Origin: Candidatus Saccharibacteria bacterium CG_4_10_14_0_2_um_filter_52_9
GTDB taxonomy: Bacteria > Patescibacteriota > Saccharimonadia > Saccharimonadales > UBA4665
Reading direction: 5' to 3'
Assembly: GCA_002792275.1 (NCBI GenBank)
Contig: PFOA01000002.1
Span: forward strand, 1 to 6,061
DNA: 6,061 nucleotides
Below, in pieces: positions 1 through 6,061 of the stretch. Position 1 is the first letter of the stretch. Each line of letters begins with the position of its first letter. Both the position numbers and the translations under genes were made by a program. Under the pieces are notes generated by a model. It made no database searches. It was given only the letters and a program-made list of their open reading frames with translations, and had not been told where the DNA came from.

Positions 1-595
1 GCAACTTGAGCCCAAAGCAGTTTGCTACCGCAAACGGCTTGCCAACTGTCTCACATATCTCAGTTGGAATGGTCTAGGTTTTGGGGTACTGGACATTGAA
101 GCCGATGAGACTTATGTTGGTGGTAAACATCGCCGTGAGGGTATGTACGACAATAAAACGGCTGTAGTGGGTATCGTTGAGAAGCAAAAGGGCGGTGGTA
201 GGGTTAAAGCCTTTGCTACTAAACAAGCAGACGCTACAGTTACACTACCATTCATAAAAGCTAATGTAGAAGCTGGTTCAACCCTGCATACTGATGATAG
301 CCGTATCTATTCAAGAGTTAAGCGTGATTTTACTCATGAGTTCGTCAATCACTCAAAATATGAGTACGTTAAAGCTGGCGTACACACTAACACTATTGAG
401 GGTTTTTGGGGTCAGTTGAAGCGTTCTTTGGACGGGACTTACCACTGCGTTTCACCGAAGTATCTCCAGCTTTACGTGAACGAGTTTGTGTATCGCTATA
501 ATCATCGGCACGTCGCCGCTTTCCCTGCGATGATGGAAGTGGCTGCGAAGCGAGTTCAATAAGTTTATGGAATTTGTCTTTAGCATCCATATTTC
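1..595 (+). mobile_element. Right part of an IS1595-type insertion sequence, ends not resolved
   Basis: The element is inferred from the transposase. Its right end must lie after the stop at 562, and it probably lies before or near the R-M stop codon at 596-598, because the R-M frame reads through to a plausible HsdS-like C-terminus. The left end is outside the window, so the terminal inverted repeats and the 8-bp target duplication expected for the family cannot be paired. The end coordinate given is only an outer estimate. Confidence 0.6.
2..562 (+). CDS. IS1595-family (ISXO2-like) DDE transposase, 5'-truncated by the window edge
   Basis: The frame is open from base 2 to the TAA at 560-562 and gives 186 visible residues. 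An ATG at 143 lies inside the conserved domain, so it is not the true start. The catalytic DDE core is complete. The first Asp is in ADETYVGGK (visible residue 35), the second in HTDD (residue 98), and the Glu is in HTNTIEGFWGQLKR (residue 133, codon 398-400). The typical tail GTYH..SPKYLQLYVNEF..RYNHR follows. This motif series is characteristic of IS1595-family transposases, which cut and reinsert their element. Family members are usually about 270-330 residues, so roughly the first 100, with the zinc-ribbon DNA-binding region, lie outside the window. No frameshift is seen in the visible part, so it may be active. It converges on the R-M gene, with 33 bases between the two stop codons. Confidence 0.93.
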   Translation, partial: QLEPKAVCYRKRLANCLTYLSWNGLGFGVLDIEADETYVGGKHRREGMYDNKTAVVGIVEKQKGGGRVKAFATKQADATVTLPFIKANVEAGSTLHTDDSRIYSRVKRDFTHEFVNHSKYEYVKAGVHTNTIEGFWGQLKRSLDGTYHCVSPKYLQLYVNEFVYRYNHRHVAAFPAMMEVAAKRVQ

Positions 596-3109
596 CTATG
601 TCACAATCTGACCGAACTCGTCGGTAATGTCGGTTAGGCTCTGTTGAGCTTGCCACCTTTTTTCAAAGACAGCTTTTATCCTGTCCTTAATATATTGTCG
701 GGTTTTGGGGTCTTTATCTACGGGAAGATATAAGTCTTCGTATCTTTTAGCAATATTCGGCAAGGTGGTATCAATAAAAATCTTACTGGGTAGTTGTTCT
801 TGAGTGAGTTTGTGCGACAAAAGGTAAAGTAAGTAGAAAGGGTCTATGCCGTATTTGTTATTGCTATTTAATACTCTTAAAACGTGTATCTCCCTAGTTA
901 GTAATACATCTGTATCAAATTTTGAAACTAAAGCCAAGCTGCCAATTCTATAGCTACCACGGCTTACGTACAGTAGGTCTTCGGCTTTCAAGTCTACACC
1001 GCCAGCTTTTATTGTTCGGTGAATATCCTCAGTGATTAAAGACGTAGGATTTTTATAAATTCCCCAGTTTACAATGTCTGCAACTCGCACATAGGGGATA
1101 GTCCCTTTGCCTTTATATTGGCTGGGTGGTGAGCCGTGTCCACTATAGGTTTCTAGTATACCCTCGTCAATCAATGTTTTAACTTGCACAAAGTCAAAAC
1201 CCAGTTCGCTTGCTTCTTCTCGCAAAGCCTCTATCTTTTTGCCCCAATAATAACGTGGTACATAAACGTCGTTTTTTATATCACTTGCTTTTACAACAAA
1301 GGTGTTGGTGTTGGCAGGATTAGATGGTTCGGCAAGTTCTTTTCTAATAATTTCTGTATCGTCCCATATTTCATTTGTAAAAACGTGAGCTTTTTTGTCA
1401 TATCTATAGATAGGTTTGCCTTGATGGTCGTGACCGATTTCTTCTGAAACAGCCATAACAATATTCTCTTGCTGTGGTCTATTCTTTTCAAGAATTAGCA
1501 GAACAGTTTTTGCATTGTTGTAGGGACGAAAAGTATTATGAGCAAGGTCAATTACGGCAATAAAGTTATTATTCTTTTTCATGTATTCAAGCACGTAGCG
1601 AGCCTTGGGAGCATGAAAATAAGTCTCTGGGATAATGATTGCCAGTTTACCCCCGTCATTTAGCATTTCAAGACATCGCTCTATAAAAAGGACTTGTGGC
1701 TCAGTATCTCTAACCTCGTTGGTCATCACCTTTTTATCGCCATCAGTTTTCCAGACGTGACCAAGCTCAAAGTGTCTAGCGTCTTCTTTTAGAACCTTTA
1801 TCTTGCTGCCGAACGGTGGATTGGTCAGGACTATGTCAAACTTCTTGAACTTATCATCACCGACAACGAAAAGGTCACGGGCTGGGCCTTCAAAATCTTC
1901 AGCAGTATGTAGTGTATTCTGTTGGGCTATACCACTTCTACCATCACCAATTATTGCCATATATGCCTTTGAGATTTTTACTAAGTCCATCTCCTTATCT
2001 ATGCCAAAAAAGGTCTTACGGGCTATATCACTTTTAGCTAGTGACAGGTCGCTATCCGACATACCCCGATATTTTCTATCATTTACCATGACTTCCCAGA
2101 CGTGTTCAAGCGCATAAATAAGAAAACCACCACTCCCACAGGCAGGATCAACTATCGTTTGTCCAGGCTGAGGGTTAATAATTTGTACCGCCGTTTTGAC
2201 AACTTCACGGGGGGTAAAGAACTCACCCTTTTCGCCGACTAGCTTGCTTTCAGCAAAAACCTCAAAGGCATCACCAACTACGTCCTTGTTAGTCTTTAAA
2301 AGGCTAAATTGCTCTAACTCACCAACTACATAGGCTATAGACTTATCGTCTAGTTTAATCTCGTCGTTTTCGTCGAACACGCCGTCACTAACCAACTCTT
2401 TTTTAACCTCATCAAAAAGCTGGTGTACTCTCTTAGAAACTTCTTTTGGGCTCTCCTCAAAGCCAACACGAAACTTAGGCAGGGCGTCTTGGTCGTATCT
2501 TTCGTCCCAGATTTTGCAGAAGATTAGCCTTATCATTTCGTTGCCAAGTTTTTCACGACGGCTAATATTGGTATTAGCGTACAGACTGTTTAACAGTCTG
2601 CGGAAAATAGCTTTTAGATTGCTGGCTGGCTTGAGGTTTTTCTTAGATACCTTGCCAATATCTTCAAACGTCTCCCCGTTTTTGGGAATTTGATAAACGT
2701 AGTCAGTTTTTATCTCGCCTGTTTGAGGGTGGCGGTAGACATATTCAATCTCTGCACCATTTGTCCACACGCCCCAGTAGCAAGAAGTTGCTGACATATA
2801 ACTTTGTAGCTGGCGTACACCCTCTTTGCGAGTTGGTTTTTTTGTTTCTACTATGCCGAGTATATCTTCACTCTGGTCACGTTTGCTTTTATTAGTAGTC
2901 TTGTAAATGACTATATCGGCTCGCTCACTGCGGTTTTTTAGGTTATGTTTTTCACCCCTCTGTATCGTGACTTCAATGTCCATTTGCTCAAACGCATATT
3001 CGTAGTCATCATGAAGTATAGCCTCGTACTCTTGCCGTACTTTTTCTTCGGGTTTAGTCTTATCAACCTTTTTACCAGTAGCGAGGTCTTTGTTTAGTTC
3101 TAAGTCCAT
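596..3109 (-). CDS. Single-chain restriction-modification enzyme: HsdR-type nuclease + HsdM-type N6-adenine methyltransferase + one HsdS-type recognition domain
   Basis: This 837-residue protein is predicted to methylate adenine in a specific DNA site and cut DNA lacking the mark. Residues about 15-135 form an HsdR N-terminal-type nuclease with D65 (RADIVIY), E88-x-K90 (VETKK) and a QxxxY motif at Q100-Y104, the RecB-like signature of type I HsdR. Residues about 160-285 are the helical HsdM-like segment. Residues about 285-560 are the methyltransferase, with FFTPREVV (297-304), the SAM-binding DPACGSGGFL (321-330) and the catalytic NPPFG (430-434). Residues about 635-800 form one target-recognition domain (IPYVRVADI at 671-679), followed by a predicted helix (about 800-825) like half an HsdS. 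No helicase motor is present, so it resembles a type IIG/IIC enzyme more than classical type I. The ATG is fixed by an in-frame TGA five codons upstream. A weak GAGAG ribosome site lies 9 bases before it. The gene is AT-richer than pheT, which suggests transfer. A modification-only or nicking role cannot be excluded. Confidence 0.9.
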   Translation of the reverse strand: MDLELNKDLATGKKVDKTKPEEKVRQEYEAILHDDYEYAFEQMDIEVTIQRGEKHNLKNRSERADIVIYKTTNKSKRDQSEDILGIVETKKPTRKEGVRQLQSYMSATSCYWGVWTNGAEIEYVYRHPQTGEIKTDYVYQIPKNGETFEDIGKVSKKNLKPASNLKAIFRRLLNSLYANTNISRREKLGNEMIRLIFCKIWDERYDQDALPKFRVGFEESPKEVSKRVHQLFDEVKKELVSDGVFDENDEIKLDDKSIAYVVGELEQFSLLKTNKDVVGDAFEVFAESKLVGEKGEFFTPREVVKTAVQIINPQPGQTIVDPACGSGGFLIYALEHVWEVMVNDRKYRGMSDSDLSLAKSDIARKTFFGIDKEMDLVKISKAYMAIIGDGRSGIAQQNTLHTAEDFEGPARDLFVVGDDKFKKFDIVLTNPPFGSKIKVLKEDARHFELGHVWKTDGDKKVMTNEVRDTEPQVLFIERCLEMLNDGGKLAIIIPETYFHAPKARYVLEYMKKNNNFIAVIDLAHNTFRPYNNAKTVLLILEKNRPQQENIVMAVSEEIGHDHQGKPIYRYDKKAHVFTNEIWDDTEIIRKELAEPSNPANTNTFVVKASDIKNDVYVPRYYWGKKIEALREEASELGFDFVQVKTLIDEGILETYSGHGSPPSQYKGKGTIPYVRVADIVNWGIYKNPTSLITEDIHRTIKAGGVDLKAEDLLYVSRGSYRIGSLALVSKFDTDVLLTREIHVLRVLNSNNKYGIDPFYLLYLLSHKLTQEQLPSKIFIDTTLPNIAKRYEDLYLPVDKDPKTRQYIKDRIKAVFEKRWQAQQSLTDITDEFGQIVT
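2582..2600. repeat. 19-bp perfect palindrome inside the R-M gene
   Basis: The arms CAGACTGTT and AACAGTCTG are perfectly complementary around a single central T. They lie within the codons for RLLNSLY (residues about 171-177) of the R-M protein. The coding constraint may explain it, but arms this long are uncommon by chance in 6 kb. No function can be assigned. Confidence 0.6.
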
Positions 3110-3145
3110 ATAGAGAGTCTCTCACGATTTGGGGTAGAGTGTCAA
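3110..3145 (-). promoter_or_regulatory. Possible promoter/operator region of the R-M gene
   Basis: On the minus strand a consensus TTGACA (3145-3140) lies 30 bases before the R-M ATG. An 11-bp palindrome GAGAG-T-CTCTC (3113-3123) lies 3 bases before the ATG and also overlaps the only ribosome-site-like GAGAG. No convincing -10 box sits 16-19 bases from TTGACA. The promoter call is therefore weak, and the palindrome is the more solid observation. A factor bound there, or a hairpin in the mRNA, could limit R-M expression. Confidence 0.3.
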
Positions 3146-3157
3146 CAACAACATTTT

Positions 3158-3172
3158 GTGGCTCATAACCAC
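3158..3172 (-). terminator. Weak hairpin right after the DUF2207 stop codon
   Basis: In minus-strand RNA, GUGGUU pairs with AGCCAC (six pairs including one G-U) around an AUG loop, beginning directly after the TAA at 3175-3173. It is followed by AAAAUGUUGUUGUU rather than a clean U run. It could be an inefficient terminator between the pheT-DUF2207 operon and the R-M gene, or only a chance stem. Confidence 0.3.
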
Positions 3173-3880
3173 TTACACTATATCACTATACGTGGCGTGT
3201 GGGGATAGTCTCGGGAAGTAGCCTTTGTCAAAGCTGGCCACGTAAGTCAGCGTCTGATTACCACTAAGCGGCGCAGTAGTGGAGACGCTAAAGGCGCCCT
3301 TGCCGCTATCCACCTTGCAGCCTTGCCCCTTTTCGCCGTAGCCGCCGGCGTAACACAGCGGCTGTGCCAAATAGTCCAGGCCGGCGGGTAGTTTCATGCT
3401 AACAAACACCCGGTTAAAGGGCTGCTGCCACTGGTCGCCGTTGACATCCCAATAGAGCTCGTCGTGGTCTTTATAAAAAGTTATAACGTTACGAACTGTG
3501 TAGTCGATGGTGTATTCCTGAGGGCCGGTAATGGTGCGGCTGGGATCACCGATTTTGAGTACGGTGTTGCCACTGGAGCCAGAGCTAGTGTAAGCAGTCG
3601 CAGCCCCGCTTTCAGAACTGATTTTGTTGACGTGTAGCTGTAGGGAATGATTTTTGTAGGTGTCCGGGATGGCCCGCAGGATGCCATGGTTGTAATCGGT
3701 GAAGGTGACGTTGATGCGCTCCACAATGTGCAGTTCGCCCTGTGGATCCTGCCTACTAAGTGTTTCATCGGCGGCAAACGAGGTGATCGTAAAATCATTG
3801 ACGTCGGCCGAGGCTACTGCCGGCAATGCCACTAGGCTTGCAAAACTCAGGGCGGCAAGCAGTAGTTTGAGCTTTTTCAT
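3173..3880 (-). CDS. Secreted DUF2207-type protein, probably truncated at its C-terminus
   Basis: The 235-residue product starts with a clear Sec signal peptide: MKKLK, a hydrophobic stretch to about residue 22, and an ASA cleavage site at 23-25. The beta-rich extracellular domain that follows resembles the N-terminal part of DUF2207 membrane proteins. It has an opening strand FTITSF, the motif HGILRAIP (65-72), and DELYWDVNGDQWQQPF (140-155). C176 and C188 could form a disulfide. DUF2207 proteins are usually about 500-650 residues, with membrane segments and a low-complexity tail after this domain. Here the frame ends ten or so residues after FDKGYF with no membrane segment, so the product should be released rather than anchored. 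The start overlaps the pheT stop (ATGA), with GAGAG just upstream, which suggests translational coupling. The family's biochemical role is unknown. A naturally short form is possible, but the composition change at its end favours truncation. Confidence 0.8.
   Translation of the reverse strand: MKKLKLLLAALSFASLVALPAVASADVNDFTITSFAADETLSRQDPQGELHIVERINVTFTDYNHGILRAIPDTYKNHSLQLHVNKISSESGAATAYTSSGSSGNTVLKIGDPSRTITGPQEYTIDYTVRNVITFYKDHDELYWDVNGDQWQQPFNRVFVSMKLPAGLDYLAQPLCYAGGYGEKGQGCKVDSGKGAFSVSTTAPLSGNQTLTYVASFDKGYFPRLSPHATYSDIV
3176..3190. repeat. Two tandem copies of CACTATA, 8-bp period
   Basis: CACTATA occurs at 3176-3182 and again at 3184-3190, separated by one T. The repeat spans the last codons of the shortened DUF2207 frame, where the base composition changes. 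Read on the minus strand, each copy contains TATAGT, which resembles a -10 box, but neither has a matching -35 box. Confidence 0.55.
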
Positions 3881-6061
3881 ATTCTCTCGGCGTGAAGTTC
3901 GGTTTTGGCGGCTGCGGCGATGGCTTCGAGCACGTTGTTGACTTCTTTGTCGGTCAGCGTGCGGTTGGTGCCGGTGATAGTGACGCGGAAGGTCACCTGC
4001 TTATGCTCGGTGTCGTCGGCTTTTTGGTAAATGGCACCCGGGTCGAGCCTGATGAGGCTGTCGTCCGGGGCGTTGGTGCCGAGCTGTTTGTCCACGAATT
4101 CATATAATTCCTGATAGGACTTGGCGGCCGCTATTTTAAGCGTGATGTCCTGTTTGACACTCGGGAAACGAGATAATGGCGAGTAGCCGGAGCCGGCAGA
4201 CAGGACGGACTGCAATTCGGTGGTGTCTACCTCGAAGCCGGCGCTGTAACGCGGCAACTTGAGAGCGCGGGCAACAGACGGTTTGAATTCGCCGATGATC
4301 CCCAGGAAGGCGCCGCCTTTCACGCTCACCAGAGCCGAGCGCTTAAGATCATAGGGCTGTACCACAGCGTACTTTTCCATGCCTTTGCCGGCCGGCTTGA
4401 ACTCCAGATCTACATCGACCAGAGCTTCAAGATATTGGCGAGCCTGATAATAGGCCGCACCGGCTTTTTTTAGCTTGTCGGTAGCTGCCACTACCAGGCC
4501 GGTGAATTCGAATTCTTTGGGCAGACCTGCATCTTCGCCATGATCCAGGCTGTGGGTTTTGCCGATCTCAAACAGTGCGAATTCATCGTAGCCGGCCTTG
4601 CTGTTGGGGTGGACTTTGTCTAGCAGGCTGGGCATCAGGCTCATGCGGTAATACTGCAGGTCGGGGCTGAGGGCGTTGGCAATCTGGAAGGCTTTTTTGG
4701 GATCCTGGCCGGTTTTTTGCAACAGATCGCCGTGCACGAACGAGTAAGTCAGCACTTCGTTGGCACCGGCCTTGGCCAGGCGCTGGCGGATGGCAGATTT
4801 AGTGCCGAACAGCGGATCCGGCAGGGCCGGTTTCAGATCGCGCTTGGGCAGTTTGAGCGGCAGGTGGTCATAGCCGTAAAGCCGGCCGACTTCCTCAACG
4901 ACATCTTCGGGAATTTCAATATCGGTGCGCCAGAACGGCGGCGTTACTGTCAGGTTATCGCCCTCAGTCTTAACGTCGAATTCCACGTTTTCTAAGAGTT
5001 TTTTCATGTCGGCGGCCGATAGCTTTTCGCCCAGCCTTTGGTTAATAAAGTCGGTGCTGGTTTTTACTGCTACCGCCGGCTTCACGTCGTGCTGTAGATC
5101 TATCACCGGGCTGGCGACTTCACCACCGACATACTGGCGGATTTCATCGGTGATTCTGGCCAGCACGGCCAGATTTTGCTGAGGGTTCTGGCCTTTGGTG
5201 AAACGGGTGACGGCTTCAGTGAATAAGCCATGAGCCATTGACGTGCGGCGGATGGAATACATATTGAAGCTAGCGGCTTCCAGAATGATGTTTTTGGTAT
5301 TGGCGTCAACCTCGGTTTCACTGCCGCCCATAACGCCGCCAAGGCCGATGGCCTGCTTGTCGGTGGCAATCATGATCGCCTCGGATCGCGGCTCAATCTC
5401 TTTGCCGTTGAGCAGTTTGATCTTTTCGCCCTTATGGGGCTTGCGCACCACAATTGTTGCTTTGCCGCCGCTCAGAGCCTTCAGCTTGTCGTAGTCGTAG
5501 GCGTGCAGAGGCTGGCCGGTCTCCTGCATGAAGAAGTTGGTGTAGTCAACGATGTTATTGATAGACTTTTGGCCGATTTTAGCCAACTCTACCTGGAGCC
5601 AGACCGGGCTGGGGCCAACCTGAACGTTGCTCAGGACGATGGTTGCAAAGCGCGGCACCAGTTCGGGCAGTTCATTTTTGACGGTCAGCTCGAGCTCTTC
5701 GGCTTCGGGCGTCGGGAATTCCGGTTCGGTAACGTACCAGTCAGGACTCTTGAAAGCCATCTGCTGAATGCCGGCCAGCTCGCGGGCCACGCCCAAAAAG
5801 CCGAAGCAGTCCGGCCGGTGGGTGAACATCTTATTTTCGATATCGAGTACGACGTCGTTTTTGAGGCCAAAGGCTTCGGAAAAGTCGCTGCCGGGCTGGT
5901 AGTCGCCGTCAACTTCCAGAATGCCCTGGTGGCCGTCACCCAGCGCCAACTCTTTCGGAGAGGCCAGCATACCGTTGATGACCACGCCGCGCAGTTCGCG
6001 GGCTTCCAGTACAAACGGATCTTTGCCAACGGTGTCCGGCACGGTTGAGCCGGGCGGCAAC
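3877..6061 (-). CDS. pheT: Phenylalanyl-tRNA synthetase beta subunit, N-terminus beyond the right edge
   Basis: PheT pairs with PheS in an alpha2-beta2 cytoplasmic enzyme that charges tRNA-Phe. PheS carries the main catalytic site, and PheT supplies editing and tRNA binding. The visible 727 residues contain the end of the N-terminal OB-fold tRNA-binding domain (ELRGVVINGMLASPKELALG, 22-41) and the linker motif THRPDCFGFLG (80-90). The B3/4 editing domain follows at about 125-320 (INNIVDYTNFFMQETGQPLHAYDYDKL, 167-193). The B5 domain is at about 325-402 (PPFWRTDIEIPEDVVEEVGRLYGYDHL, 374-400), the synthetase-like core at about 410-620, and the anticodon-binding FDX-ACB domain at about 627-727 (SRFPSVKQDITL at 630-641). 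About 100 N-terminal residues are missing. The first visible codons are TTG CCG CCC, an internal LPPGS segment and not a start. No frameshift or internal stop is seen. The last codons overlap the DUF2207 gene by four bases. pheS would be expected upstream, outside the window. Confidence 0.97.
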   Translation of the reverse strand, partial: LPPGSTVPDTVGKDPFVLEARELRGVVINGMLASPKELALGDGHQGILEVDGDYQPGSDFSEAFGLKNDVVLDIENKMFTHRPDCFGFLGVARELAGIQQMAFKSPDWYVTEPEFPTPEAEELELTVKNELPELVPRFATIVLSNVQVGPSPVWLQVELAKIGQKSINNIVDYTNFFMQETGQPLHAYDYDKLKALSGGKATIVVRKPHKGEKIKLLNGKEIEPRSEAIMIATDKQAIGLGGVMGGSETEVDANTKNIILEAASFNMYSIRRTSMAHGLFTEAVTRFTKGQNPQQNLAVLARITDEIRQYVGGEVASPVIDLQHDVKPAVAVKTSTDFINQRLGEKLSAADMKKLLENVEFDVKTEGDNLTVTPPFWRTDIEIPEDVVEEVGRLYGYDHLPLKLPKRDLKPALPDPLFGTKSAIRQRLAKAGANEVLTYSFVHGDLLQKTGQDPKKAFQIANALSPDLQYYRMSLMPSLLDKVHPNSKAGYDEFALFEIGKTHSLDHGEDAGLPKEFEFTGLVVAATDKLKKAGAAYYQARQYLEALVDVDLEFKPAGKGMEKYAVVQPYDLKRSALVSVKGGAFLGIIGEFKPSVARALKLPRYSAGFEVDTTELQSVLSAGSGYSPLSRFPSVKQDITLKIAAAKSYQELYEFVDKQLGTNAPDDSLIRLDPGAIYQKADDTEHKQVTFRVTITGTNRTLTDKEVNNVLEAIAAAAKTELHAERI

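Noticed and set aside
143..145. ATG at 143 as the transposase start
   Set aside because: The same frame upstream encodes ADETYVGGK with the first catalytic Asp, so the protein begins outside the window.
566..591. TATGGA/TCCATA stem in the gap between transposase and R-M gene as a terminator
   Set aside because: It has only six AT-rich pairs around a 14-base loop and a poor T run, too weak to call a terminator or an IS end.
1184..2117. Plus-strand open frames opposite the R-M gene
   Set aside because: They are antisense to conserved methyltransferase and linker segments, with no motif or ribosome site.
3481..3798. Second minus-strand frame inside the DUF2207 gene
   Set aside because: It is in another frame of a gene with a signal peptide and family motifs. 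The alternative product has no recognisable features.
4384..4397. GC-rich palindrome GCCGGCCGGC in pheT
   Set aside because: Short GC-only palindromes are expected in a GC-rich gene and are explained by the Ala/Gly/Pro codons.
5434..6048. Long plus-strand open frame (204 residues)
   Set aside because: It is fully antisense to the well-conserved pheT coding sequence and has no recognisable domain. GC-rich genes often give such shadows.
6058..6060. TTG codon as a pheT start
   Set aside because: It lies inside the conserved LPPGS region of the N-terminal OB-fold. The gene continues past the edge.
1..6061. CRISPR array, tRNA or rRNA genes
   Set aside because: No regularly spaced repeats and no cloverleaf or rRNA-like segments were seen. 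Nearly all the window is coding.

Overview
The window most resembles the genome of a Candidatus Saccharibacteria (TM7) or related CPR/Patescibacteria bacterium. The basis is the sequence character of the PheT protein, a DUF2207-family exported protein encoded directly behind it, and an IS1595-type transposase. This is recognition from memory of the families, not a database match. The three visible gene ends use TAG, TAA and TGA, and none of the long frames contains an in-frame TGA. The standard code fits, and the UGA-Gly code of Absconditabacteria/Gracilibacteria does not.

Layout: (a) Positions 1-562, plus strand: the C-terminal part of an IS1595-family DDE transposase, cut by the left edge. 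(b) Positions 596-3109, minus strand: one 837-residue protein that joins an HsdR-type PD-(D/E)xK nuclease domain, an HsdM-type adenine methyltransferase and a single HsdS-type target-recognition domain. It is a complete restriction-modification enzyme in one chain. (c) Positions 3110-3190: a short junction with a hairpin, a small palindrome beside the R-M start codon, a TTGACA box and an 8-bp tandem repeat. (d) Positions 3173-3880, minus strand: a 235-residue secreted DUF2207-type protein that stops right after its extracellular domain and lacks the usual membrane-anchored C-terminal half. (e) Positions 3877-6061, minus strand: pheT, the phenylalanyl-tRNA synthetase beta subunit, missing only its N-terminus at the right edge. 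It overlaps the DUF2207 start by 4 bases (ATGA).

Reading: pheT plus the DUF2207 gene look like the host's own GC-rich operon (one sampled 60-base line, 4201-4260, is 60% GC). The R-M gene is visibly AT-richer (line 1321-1380 is about 32% GC). The change occurs at about 3175-3200, exactly where the DUF2207 protein ends early. The simplest account is that an accessory module carrying the R-M gene entered at the 3' end of the DUF2207 gene and removed or displaced its membrane part. An IS1595 element lies tail-to-tail against the far end of the R-M gene. The standout item is the fused R-M-S enzyme at this junction. It is unusual in architecture but built from known domains, so I do not claim a new system.
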